The position numbers and the translations under genes were made by a program. Positions 56,370-64,000 of a DNA stretch of 64,000 nucleotides are shown one piece after another. Where the stretch lies: the NCBI GenBank assembly GCA_031267715.1, contig JAIRYQ010000002.1, forward strand, positions 1 through 64,000, given 5' to 3'. The notes beneath the pieces are model-generated. The model was not told where the DNA came from. It ran no database searches and saw nothing but the letters and a program-made list of their open reading frames with translations. Source of the stretch: Candidatus Endomicrobiellum glyptotermitis (lineage in GTDB: Bacteria > Elusimicrobiota > Endomicrobiia > Endomicrobiales > Endomicrobiaceae). Each line of letters begins with the position of its first letter. Positions within the stretch are counted from its first letter, which is position 1.

Positions 56370-57305
56370 ATGGCTAAAATAGCGTTAATGTTTTCTGGAC
56401 AAGGTGCTCAAAGAGTTGGAATGGGAATGGACCTTTATAATAAATATCAAAAAGCTAGAGAAGTGATTGATATAGCAGGAGATGAGCTTAGAAATATTAT
56501 ATTCGAGGGACCTGAAGAAGTTTTAAAACTCAGTAAATATGCGCAGCCTGCAATATTCACAGTTAGTATGGCTGCCTTTGAAGTTTTTAAAGACTTGTAT
56601 GATATTTCAGCCGATGATTTTGTTGCTGCAGGTCACTCTTTAGGTGAATATTCTGCTTTGTGTGCGGCTGGTTTTTTTAATTTTAGAGATGGGTTGGCGA
56701 TAGTCAAAGCAAGAGGAGAATTTATTCAGAAAGCGTCTGAAGAAAATCCAGGCACAATGGCTGCAGTTATTGGTCTAAAAAAATCTGTTGTTGAATGCAT
56801 ATGTAAGCAAGTTTCGAATTTTGGTGTTTGTGAACCAGTTAATTTTAATTCTCCTGAACAGATCGTTATATCCGGAAATTTATTATCTGTAAATGAAGCA
56901 ATTAAAGTTGCGACCATTACTGGAGCAACAAAATGTATTATTTTAAATGTTTCAGGACCGTTTCATTCTTCTCTTATGACTTCAGCTGCAGACAATATGT
57001 CAAAAGAGCTCGATAAGTATAATTTTAATGTAGCGTCGTCTTTTGGAGTGTTTACAAATTGCGATGCGCTGTTAACTACTGATGGGTTATTTGTTAAGGA
57101 AAAACTTGTAAATCAAATTAAAAGTCCCGTAAAATGGAACGAAATCATAGATAACATTATTACTGCAGGTTTTGATAGATTTATAGAGATCGGTCCAGGT
57201 AGGATCTTATCTAGACTTTTAAAAGGAATAGACAAGTCAAAAAGAGCGTTAAATATAGAGGATTCATTGAGCTTGCAAAAAACGCTTGCGGAGCTAAGCA
57301 AATGA
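56370..57305 (+). CDS. fabD: Malonyl-CoA:ACP transacylase
   Basis: A 311-residue acyltransferase: MFSGQGAQRVGMGMDLY, the active-site Ser in AAGHSLGEYSALCAAG (about residue 92), and GPFHSSLM with the catalytic His. It loads malonate on ACP. It overlaps fabG by four bases. Confidence 0.95.
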   Translation: MAKIALMFSGQGAQRVGMGMDLYNKYQKAREVIDIAGDELRNIIFEGPEEVLKLSKYAQPAIFTVSMAAFEVFKDLYDISADDFVAAGHSLGEYSALCAAGFFNFRDGLAIVKARGEFIQKASEENPGTMAAVIGLKKSVVECICKQVSNFGVCEPVNFNSPEQIVISGNLLSVNEAIKVATITGATKCIILNVSGPFHSSLMTSAADNMSKELDKYNFNVASSFGVFTNCDALLTTDGLFVKEKLVNQIKSPVKWNEIIDNIITAGFDRFIEIGPGRILSRLLKGIDKSKRALNIEDSLSLQKTLAELSK

Positions 57306-58045
57306 GACTTCAAGGCAAAACAGCAGTTATTACAGGTTCATCTAAGGGAATAGGAAAAGCTATAGCAGAGGTTTTTGCATCTGAGGGAGCACAACTTGTG
57401 ATTACTGGAACTAGTATAAAGTCCGCCCAAGAGGCAGTTCGTGAAATAGTAACAAAGTACAATTGCGAAGCTGTGCCCGTTGCTGTGGATGTTTCAAAAC
57501 TGGAAAGTTGCAAAGCTTTAGTCAAAGCTTCTCTTGACAATTTTTCTAAAATAGATATACTAGTCAACAATGCCGGGATAACAAGAGATAATTTAGTTTT
57601 AAGAATTAAGGAAACAGAATGGGACGAGGTTATAGCTGTTAATTTGAAGGGTGTATTTAATTGTATTAAGGCTGTCAGTAAGCCTATGTTTAGGCAAAAA
57701 CGTGGGAGGATATTGAATATAACTTCCGTTGTAGGCCAAATGGGAAATGCTGGGCAAGTGAATTACTCAGCATCGAAGGGAGGGGTGATTGCAATTACCA
57801 AAACTTGCGCCAAAGAGTTTGCTTCAAGAGGTATTTTGGTAAATGCTATTGCTCCTGGGTTTGTTCGTACATCTATGACAGATAAGTTAACGAAAGAGCA
57901 AAGGCAGATCATGGCTGCTGCGATACCGCTTGGAAGATTTGGAGATACTTTTGATATAGCTAGAGCAGCGTTGTTTTTGGTGTGTGATGATTCGTCTTAT
58001 ATAACGGGGCATGTTTTATCTGTTAATGGTGGTGCTTATATGTAA
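57302..58045 (+). CDS. fabG: 3-oxoacyl-ACP reductase
   Basis: A 247-residue short-chain dehydrogenase: ITGSSKGIGKAIAEVFA (NADP loop), NNAGITRDNLVLR, and the catalytic Ser, Tyr and Lys in NITSVVGQMGNAGQVNYSAS followed by KGG. APGFVRTSMT follows. It reduces 3-oxoacyl-ACP in the elongation cycle. Confidence 0.96.
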   Translation: MRLQGKTAVITGSSKGIGKAIAEVFASEGAQLVITGTSIKSAQEAVREIVTKYNCEAVPVAVDVSKLESCKALVKASLDNFSKIDILVNNAGITRDNLVLRIKETEWDEVIAVNLKGVFNCIKAVSKPMFRQKRGRILNITSVVGQMGNAGQVNYSASKGGVIAITKTCAKEFASRGILVNAIAPGFVRTSMTDKLTKEQRQIMAAAIPLGRFGDTFDIARAALFLVCDDSSYITGHVLSVNGGAYM

Positions 58046-58194
58046 GTATCAAAATAAGAAGAGGAATGTTGAGAAAAGTGATTATAGTTTTAAGTCTTGG
58101 ACCCGTTTATGTTTTTTTTATAATGTAAAACTAGGATAGATATAGGGATAGACAAATAGATAAAGGATGTAAAAATATTGGAGGGATACGCGAA

Positions 58195-58437
58195 ATGGCG
58201 GATTTTGAGGATAGAGTGAAAAAAATTATCGTTGAGCAATTGGGTGTAGATCCTGTTGAGGTGGTATCTGGTGCCTCATTTGTTAATGATTTGGGCGCAG
58301 ATTCTTTGGATACCGTAGAACTTGTTATGGCTTTTGAAGAAGAGTTTGGCATTGAGATTCCAGATGAAGAAGCGGAAAAAATTCAAACAGTGGTAAACGC
58401 TGTAGATTATGTTAAGGCTCATGCTACAACAAAATAG
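58195..58437 (+). CDS. acpP: Acyl carrier protein
   Basis: An 80-residue acidic protein with the phosphopantetheine serine in [20 protein letters not shown] (about residue 39). Length and charge are typical. A GGAGG box precedes ATG 58195. It lies between fabG and fabF as in many bacteria. Confidence 0.97.
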   Translation: MADFEDRVKKIIVEQLGVDPVEVVSGASFVNDLGADSLDTVELVMAFEEEFGIEIPDEEAEKIQTVVNAVDYVKAHATTK

Positions 58438-58452
58438 GGTCTTGGTTTTGAA

Positions 58453-59694
58453 ATGAGCAAAAGAATAGTTGTTACCGGAATAGGTGTCGTCACACCTATA
58501 GGCACGGGGAGTGTTGAGTTTGTTAGAGCGTTAAAAATCGGTAAATCGGGTGTTTCTGCTATTAAATCATTTGACACGAGTGCGTACACCACGAGGTTCG
58601 CAGCTATTGTTGATAATTTCGACCCGGGGCAATTTATTGATAAAAAGAAAGTAAGGAGGATGGCGAGGTTTACACAGTTTGGATTTGCATCAGCAAAAAT
58701 GGCTATTGAAGATTCAGGTCTCGATCTACGCAACGAAGATTTGTCAAAAATCGGTGTTGTAAGTGGTACAGGAATAGGTGGTTTAGATGTGATTGAGGAG
58801 GAGGAACAAATTCTTTTAGCACATGGATCTAGGAAAGTAAGTCCTTTTCTCATACCTATGATAATTGCAAATATGCTCCCTGGTGAGATAGCTATTCATT
58901 ATGGTCTTACGGGAATAAATCATGCTGTTGCGAGCGCGTGTGCATCTTCTAATAGTGCTATTGGGGATGCCTTACAATTCCTCCGAAGTGGTGATGCAGA
59001 TGTAATGATTTCGGGTGGTGCGGAAGGTGCTATTGTCCCTCTAGGACTAGCCGGTTTTTGTTCTATTAGGGCTTTGTCTAGGAGAAACGATGACCCACAA
59101 AGAGCGTCAAGACCTTTTGACAAGGATCGCGATGGTTTTGTCATGGGTGAAGGTGCTGGTATGATTGTACTTGAGACTCTAGAGCATGCGTTAAATAGAG
59201 GGGCAAAAATATACGCTGAACTTGCTGGGTATGGAGCATCTAACGACGCCTACCATATTACTGCTCCTGAGCCTGAAGGTAAGGGGGCTGTTTTAGCTAT
59301 GGAGAAAGCTATAATTGATGCTGGTATTTCTAAAGAAGAAGTTGATTATATAAACGCCCATGGAACTTCGACTGTTTTAAATGATAAGACAGAAACTTTT
59401 GCGATAAAAAAAGTTTTTGGTAAAAGAGCGTATAAAATACCTATTTCATCTACAAAATCAATGATAGGACACCTTTTAGGTGGTGCATCTGTTGTGGAAT
59501 TTGCAGCTACTGTTCTCGCAATGCAAGAAGGCTTTATACATCCTACGATAAACTACAAAACACCCGATCCAGAATGTGATTTAGACTATGTTCCAAATAC
59601 TGCGAGAATGCAATATATTAATTGTGCCATTTCAAACTCTCTGGGTTTTGGAGGGCATAATACTAGTGTTATAATAAAGAGATATGTTAAATAA
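58453..59694 (+). CDS. fabF: 3-oxoacyl-ACP synthase II
   Basis: A 413-residue KAS II: the active-site Cys in AVASACASSNSAIGDAL (about residue 164; most homologues have ACATGTHAIG), and the two His in NAHGTSTVLNDKTE and KSMIGHLLGG. It elongates acyl-ACP. It overlaps rnc by 11 bases. Confidence 0.95.
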   Translation: MSKRIVVTGIGVVTPIGTGSVEFVRALKIGKSGVSAIKSFDTSAYTTRFAAIVDNFDPGQFIDKKKVRRMARFTQFGFASAKMAIEDSGLDLRNEDLSKIGVVSGTGIGGLDVIEEEEQILLAHGSRKVSPFLIPMIIANMLPGEIAIHYGLTGINHAVASACASSNSAIGDALQFLRSGDADVMISGGAEGAIVPLGLAGFCSIRALSRRNDDPQRASRPFDKDRDGFVMGEGAGMIVLETLEHALNRGAKIYAELAGYGASNDAYHITAPEPEGKGAVLAMEKAIIDAGISKEEVDYINAHGTSTVLNDKTETFAIKKVFGKRAYKIPISSTKSMIGHLLGGASVVEFAATVLAMQEGFIHPTINYKTPDPECDLDYVPNTARMQYINCAISNSLGFGGHNTSVIIKRYVK

Positions 59695-60385
59695 AAACCA
59701 GGAAGAGCTTCAAAAAATTATTGATTATAAGTTCAATGATCTTAAAATTTTAAATGTAGCTCTAACACATAAATCTTATGTTATTGAAGCTGAGGAGAGA
59801 GATTATAATGGACGCGTGGAATTTTTAGGAGATAGTATTCTTTCAGCAATTGTTGCAGAAAATCTCTATTTAAAGTATCCACACGGAAGTGAAGGAAAGT
59901 TGTCGCAACTTAAGGCTCAGGTTGTTTCAGCTTCTAATCTGAGTGATTGGGCTAGAGAAATAAACTTGGGAAATTATGTACTCCTAGGTAAGAATGAAGA
60001 CACGAAAAAAACAAGAACAAAAGATAGTCTGTTATGCGATGTGTTTGAAGCTGTTATAGGAGCGATATACTTAGATGGTGGATTTGAAAATGCAAAAAAA
60101 TTTGTTTTGAAGTTTTTGGATAACCAGAAAGAAATAGTGATTACTGATTATAAAAGCAGACTACAAGAAGCTGCTCAGTCTGTTTATAAGGAGCTGCCTA
60201 GGTATGTGATAATAAAAGAAGTTGGGCCTGACCATAACAAAAAATTTAAGGTTGTTGTGTATGTTAAGGATAGTTTGTTAGGAGAGGGCATAGGTAATTC
60301 TAAAAAAGAGGCCCATCAATCTGCTGCCAAACAGGCAATGAGAGATTTTAACCATTACATCGGTAAAAATATAAGTGGTGCTTAA
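59684..60385 (+). CDS. rnc: Ribonuclease III
   Basis: A 233-residue RNase III: the catalytic motif GRVEFLGDSILSAIVAENLY, DVFEAVIGAIYLDGG, and a C-terminal double-stranded RNA-binding domain (about residues 155-225; SRLQEAAQ...GEGIGNSKKEAHQSAAKQAM). It processes rRNA and other duplex RNA. The fabF-rnc link is common in bacteria. Confidence 0.96.
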   Translation: MLNKNQEELQKIIDYKFNDLKILNVALTHKSYVIEAEERDYNGRVEFLGDSILSAIVAENLYLKYPHGSEGKLSQLKAQVVSASNLSDWAREINLGNYVLLGKNEDTKKTRTKDSLLCDVFEAVIGAIYLDGGFENAKKFVLKFLDNQKEIVITDYKSRLQEAAQSVYKELPRYVIIKEVGPDHNKKFKVVVYVKDSLLGEGIGNSKKEAHQSAAKQAMRDFNHYIGKNISGA

Positions 60386-60443
60386 AATATTAAAATGAAT
60401 TTTATTCGATCTTTCTTTGTTATTTATTTATAGGAGTTTTAGC

Positions 60444-61613
60444 ATGGTTATGGATTATATGTTATCTGAAGAAGAGCAAATGATAGTTAAAACCGCGCGA
60501 ACAGTTGCAACTGAAAAGATGAAACCTTTAAGAGAATATTATGATGAAAAAGAGGAGTTCCCTTGGGATATTGTAAAAGAGTTTGCCAAAGCCGACTTAT
60601 TTGCTACGTATATTCCTGAAGAATATGGTGGTTTTGGGAAGGGCGTTATGGGTCTTGTGCTTGTAGTTGAGGAGCTTTGTAAAGTTGATGGGGCGATTTC
60701 ATTGTCGCTTGCCGCAACAGCACTAGGTGCCCTCCCTATTTTAATAGCCGGCAACGAAGAGCAAAAAAAGAAATATTTACCTGATATTGCATCAGGCAAG
60801 AAAATTGCAGCTTTTGGTTTGACAGAAGCAGGTGCTGGTTCAGATGCTACTGGAATGGCTACAACTGCTGTCAAAGATGGTGATTATTATACATTAAATG
60901 GGGCAAAATGTTTTATTACCAACGGTGGAGACGCGCAAACGTATACGATTTTTGCAAAAACGAGCCCTTCTCAAGGTGCAAGGGGAACATCATGTTTTGT
61001 TTTAGAAAAAGGTGATCCAGGTTTTAGTTTTGGTAAGAAAGAGAAAAAAATGGGTATAAGAGCATCTTCTACAAGGGAGCTTGTGTTCAATAATTGTAAA
61101 ATACATAAATGTAGGTTACTTGGAAGAGAGGGTCAAGGGTTGATGATAGCGCAAGCTGCGTTTGACAATTCTCGTCCAGGTGTTGCGGCTCAAGCACTGG
61201 GTATTGCAACTGGAGCTTTAAATGAAGCTGTTGATTATGCAAGAAAAAGGGTGCAATTTGGGCAGCCTATAGCTTCTTTTCAAGCGGTACAGCATATGCT
61301 TGCAGAGATGGCTACTGAAATTGAGGCAGCAAGGGCGTTGCTTTATGCTTCTGCAAGGATGATTGATTCGGGGAAAGCAAAGCGTACCAGTAAAGAGTCG
61401 GCTATGGCAAAGCTTTTCTGCTCAGAAGTGGCAATGAAAGTTACTATAAACGCTGTACAAATATTCGGTGGTTACGGATACATTAAAGAATATTCTGTAG
61501 AAAAAATGATGAGAGACGCGAAAATTACGACTCTTTATGAAGGAACGAGTCAAATTCAAAAAAATGAAATCGCCCTTAATCTTATTAAGGAATATGCGTC
61601 AAAATCTAAATAA
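60444..61613 (+). CDS. Acyl-CoA dehydrogenase (butyryl-CoA dehydrogenase type)
   Basis: From ATG 60444, 389 residues, the normal length. AFGLTEAGAGSDATGMATTAV and YTLNGAKCFITNGGDA form the FAD site, and YEGTSQIQKNEIA near the C-terminus carries the Glu used as catalytic base in short-chain enzymes. An AGGAG box sits seven bases before ATG 60444; the in-frame codons from 60417 look like leader. With etfB and etfA directly downstream it would transfer electrons between acyl-CoA/enoyl-CoA and the flavoprotein. Chain-length preference is not settled. Confidence 0.92.
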   Translation: MVMDYMLSEEEQMIVKTARTVATEKMKPLREYYDEKEEFPWDIVKEFAKADLFATYIPEEYGGFGKGVMGLVLVVEELCKVDGAISLSLAATALGALPILIAGNEEQKKKYLPDIASGKKIAAFGLTEAGAGSDATGMATTAVKDGDYYTLNGAKCFITNGGDAQTYTIFAKTSPSQGARGTSCFVLEKGDPGFSFGKKEKKMGIRASSTRELVFNNCKIHKCRLLGREGQGLMIAQAAFDNSRPGVAAQALGIATGALNEAVDYARKRVQFGQPIASFQAVQHMLAEMATEIEAARALLYASARMIDSGKAKRTSKESAMAKLFCSEVAMKVTINAVQIFGGYGYIKEYSVEKMMRDAKITTLYEGTSQIQKNEIALNLIKEYASKSK

Positions 61614-61673
61614 ATGATAGATAGGGAACACATAGGGAGTTGTAGCGTGTATGTTGTATGATGGGGAGGTAAT

Positions 61674-62465
61674 ATGAACATAATTGTTTGTATTAAGCAA
61701 GTTCCTAGCTTGACAAATGTGCAAATTGATCTCGAAACTGGAAGACTTAAAAGGGATGGTGTAGAACCTATGATTAACCCTTTTGATGAATATGCTATAG
61801 AAGAAGGTGTAAGAATTAAGGAAAAAGTTGGCGGGAAAGTTGTTGTTATTACAATGGGACCTCCGCAGGCTGAATCTGCTTTAAGAGAGGCTATTTCTAG
61901 AGGTGCAGATGAAGCATTTTTAATAAGTGATAGAGCTTTTGGAGGGGCGGATACTTTAGCGACATCTTACACTTTATCGTTAGCAATAAGATTTATAGGC
62001 GATTATGATATTATTATCTGTGGGAAGCAAGCATTAGACGGTGATACTGCGCAGGTTGGTCCTGGAATTGCGGAAATGCTTAACATACCTCATGTAGCCT
62101 GTGTAAAAAAAATAGAACTAGTTGACGATAAGTCTATTAGAGTAGAAAGAGTAATGGAAGATGGGTACAACTTAATAGAAAGTCCGATCCCAACCCTTCT
62201 GACAGTTGCAAAAGAAATAAACATTCCAAGAATGCCTTCTCTTAGAGGCAAAATGTTTTCAAAAAAAGCGTTTATTAAGATTCTTGATGCCGTTACCATA
62301 GGTGCGGATACTAAAAAAACAGGTCTTAATGGATCTCCTACGCGAGTTATAAAAACCTTTACACCTCCACCCACCAAAAGAAATTGTGGAGAGAAAATTA
62401 GCGGTGCCGCAAAAGAGGTTGCAATTGCTTTAGTTGAAAGACTGTCTAAATTAGGAATAATTTAA
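61674..62465 (+). CDS. etfB: Electron transfer flavoprotein, beta subunit
   Basis: A 263-residue EtfB: MNIIVCIKQVPSLTNVQIDLETGRLKRDG, INPFDEYAIEEGVRIKEK, and CGKQALDGDTAQVGPGIAEMLNIPHV. It binds a nucleotide or flavin and forms a dimer with EtfA. It sits between the acyl-CoA dehydrogenase and etfA genes, with short spacers, so one operon is likely. Confidence 0.95.
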   Translation: MNIIVCIKQVPSLTNVQIDLETGRLKRDGVEPMINPFDEYAIEEGVRIKEKVGGKVVVITMGPPQAESALREAISRGADEAFLISDRAFGGADTLATSYTLSLAIRFIGDYDIIICGKQALDGDTAQVGPGIAEMLNIPHVACVKKIELVDDKSIRVERVMEDGYNLIESPIPTLLTVAKEINIPRMPSLRGKMFSKKAFIKILDAVTIGADTKKTGLNGSPTRVIKTFTPPPTKRNCGEKISGAAKEVAIALVERLSKLGII

Positions 62466-62612
62466 CAAAGCAATCGTAATTTATAGTAGCGAATTAATAA
62501 TAAATTGTCTGATTTGGCGTGTCCTCGCTAAGTTTTGAGAAAAAAAAGCATGTCTGAGTTTGTCTGCTTTTGAATACTTTAGATTCCAAACTTTGCCTGG
62601 GGAGTTATCTAA

Positions 62613-63842
62613 ATGAAAGATAGTATAAGAGTATTGGTTGACAAGTGTGTTGGTTGTAAAATGTGCGAAAGTAATTGCCATTTTGGTGCAATTTCAATGC
62701 TTGAGAGGCCAGAGCATAATAAGAAACTTAAGCTTGCAGTCATAGATTTAAATAAATGTGCGTATTGTGGATTGTGTGTTCGTATCTGCAAGTTTGATGC
62801 AATAGAGCAAAAAAAATGTGAACTACAAATTGAAATTGATAAAAGCTTGTATAGAGGTGTATGGGTTTATGTAGAACAGAGATGTGGCAAGATATCAAAT
62901 ATTGTATACGAGCTCTTAAATGAGGGCCAGAAGCTTGCGACGGAACTCAGGACGTTTTTAGGTGCTGTTTTAATAGGTAGTGATATTAAGTCAAAAGCTC
63001 AAGAGTTAATAGATAGAGGAGCAAATAAAGTTTATGTTTGTGATGACCCTATTTTTACTGAGTTTCAAGACGATCCTTATGTTAGTATTTTAATTAAGCT
63101 TATAGAAAAAGAAAAACCTGAAATTATTTTGATGGGAGCAACGAATATAGGACGTTCGTTTGCATCGAGGGTTGCGGCAAGGATTCATACGGGTCTCACT
63201 GCGGAATGTACTTCATTAGAAATAGATACTGTAACAAAAAATCTTCAACAAACAAGACCGGCCTTTGGCGGAAATATCATGGCAACTATTTTAACTCCAA
63301 ACCACCGACCACAAATGGCTACGGTGAGGTATAAGGTTTTTAAAGAAGCTAAAATAGAAGTGGGGCGAAAGGGAGAGATTGTTGAATATAAAGTAGATAC
63401 ACAAACTTTGTTAAATAGAACAAAATTTGTGGGTTTTATCAAAGATACTGCTAATGTTACTAATCTCAGTGATGCGAATATTATTGTGTCTGTTGGAAGG
63501 GGATTGGGTAAATCAGAAGGACTTGAACTCATCATGGGGCTTGCCGAGTGTTTGGGTGCTGCTATAGGTGCTTCAAGGGCGGCTATTGATTTGGGTTGGA
63601 TATCGGATATGCACCAAATAGGACAAACTGGGAGAACTGTAACTCCAAAAGTTTACATTGCTTGTGGAATTTCTGGGCAGATTCAACATATGGTAGGAGT
63701 GAACTCATCTGACATTATTATTGCAATCAATAAAGATGCAAGTTGTCCTATGATGCAGATTGCGTCTTATGCTCTGGAGGGTGATTTATATGAAATTATT
63801 CCAAACATAATAAAGGAGATAAAATTGGCCAGGTCTGTTTAA
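62613..63842 (+). CDS. etfA: Electron transfer flavoprotein, alpha subunit, with N-terminal 2x[4Fe-4S] ferredoxin domain
   Basis: A 409-residue protein. Residues 1-65 form a ferredoxin domain with two complete clusters (C12, C15, C18, C22 and C49, C52, C55, C59). The rest is EtfA, ending with the FAD-binding GRGLGKSEG, GASRAAIDLGWI, QIGQTGRTVTPKVYIACGISGQIQHM and AINKDASCPMMQIASYALEGD. Ferredoxin-fused EtfA is known from anaerobes such as Acetobacterium, where Etf complexes bifurcate electrons with ferredoxin. That activity here is inferred. Confidence 0.94.
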   Translation: MKDSIRVLVDKCVGCKMCESNCHFGAISMLERPEHNKKLKLAVIDLNKCAYCGLCVRICKFDAIEQKKCELQIEIDKSLYRGVWVYVEQRCGKISNIVYELLNEGQKLATELRTFLGAVLIGSDIKSKAQELIDRGANKVYVCDDPIFTEFQDDPYVSILIKLIEKEKPEIILMGATNIGRSFASRVAARIHTGLTAECTSLEIDTVTKNLQQTRPAFGGNIMATILTPNHRPQMATVRYKVFKEAKIEVGRKGEIVEYKVDTQTLLNRTKFVGFIKDTANVTNLSDANIIVSVGRGLGKSEGLELIMGLAECLGAAIGASRAAIDLGWISDMHQIGQTGRTVTPKVYIACGISGQIQHMVGVNSSDIIIAINKDASCPMMQIASYALEGDLYEIIPNIIKEIKLARSV

Positions 63843-63904
63843 AATTTATAGATAAATAAGATTCTGATTAGGATTTATAGTTCTAAAGTTCTAAAAGTGT
63901 GGGC

Positions 63905-64000
63905 TTATCCGACGTGTAAAAAAGCGTGGTCAATTGTGTGTTTGCCTACGATTTCACAAATTCTCCTTGAAAGCAGATTCTGTTTTTCTGTTAGCATAAG
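63905..64000 (-). CDS. Possible C-terminal end of an unidentified minus-strand gene (partial)
   Basis: The minus-strand frame from the window edge to the TAA at 63907-63905 is open for 31 codons and ends ICEIVGKHTIDHAFLHVG. It may be the tail of a gene lying outside the window that converges with etfA. Too short to identify, and it may be chance. Confidence 0.25.
   Translation of the reverse strand, partial: LMLTEKQNLLSRRICEIVGKHTIDHAFLHVG

Overview
The window is A+T-rich bacterial chromosome with dense gene blocks separated by spacers that hold decayed genes. The gene content points to a Gram-negative anaerobe: a full lipid A route, LptD and BamA, ferredoxin-dependent 2-oxoacid oxidation, acetate kinase and an Etf/acyl-CoA dehydrogenase pair. 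Together with several pseudogenes, this fits a host-associated, genome-reducing lineage. My best guess is an Endomicrobium-type member of the Elusimicrobiota (termite-gut flagellate symbionts). That is inference from style and content, because no rRNA gene lies in the window.

Layout. 1-2585: end of tuf, rpmG, tRNA-Trp, secE, nusG, rplK, rplA, closed by a strong terminator; rplJ-rplL-rpoB-rpoC do not follow. 2601-9559: rimP(pseudo)-nusA-infB-rbfA-nrnA-truB(pseudo)-ribF. 9674-14697: HIT protein, rpsU, a NIF3-like gene, dnaG, rpoD, then a decayed dapF (about 14710-15291). 15292-17362 (minus): a two-subunit 2-oxoacid:ferredoxin oxidoreductase with its ferredoxin. 17399-19697: traces of a sigma factor, tRNA-Gln, tmRNA and tadA. 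20309-23019: malic enzyme and the two fumarase subunits. 23487-33359: bamA, lpxD, lpxC-fabZ, lpxA, lpxI, an aminotransferase and an oxidoreductase that may make a diamino sugar for lipid A, and lpxB. 33420-39916: rpmB, recG, a MATE transporter and an MsbA-like exporter. 39996-44430: hisD-B-H-A-F-I. 44681-50881: kdsD, accD, folC, lptD, tRNA-Ser, coaD. 50970-51290: remnant of a prepilin peptidase. 51325-53784: isocitrate dehydrogenase and acetate kinase. 53986-60385: rpmF-plsX-fabH-fabD-fabG-acpP-fabF-rnc. 60444-63842: acyl-CoA dehydrogenase with EtfB and a ferredoxin-fused EtfA.

How it works together. Fatty acid synthesis (accD, fab genes, FabZ fused to LpxC) supplies acyl-ACP to phospholipid (PlsX) and to lipid A (LpxA/D). 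MsbA, LptD and BamA assemble the outer membrane. Malic enzyme, fumarase, isocitrate dehydrogenase, the oxoacid oxidoreductase and acetate kinase make up a fermentative carbon core.

The most unusual item is the tmRNA gene. Its tag reading frame, placed by its pseudoknot exactly as in E. coli, runs 43 codons instead of the usual 8-35. It would encode a hydrophobic, membrane-segment-like stretch followed by a basic patch before the normal ...VAA end. At least four genes (rimP, truB, dapF, prepilin peptidase) are readable as pseudogenes from conserved motifs scattered over frames and stop codons.
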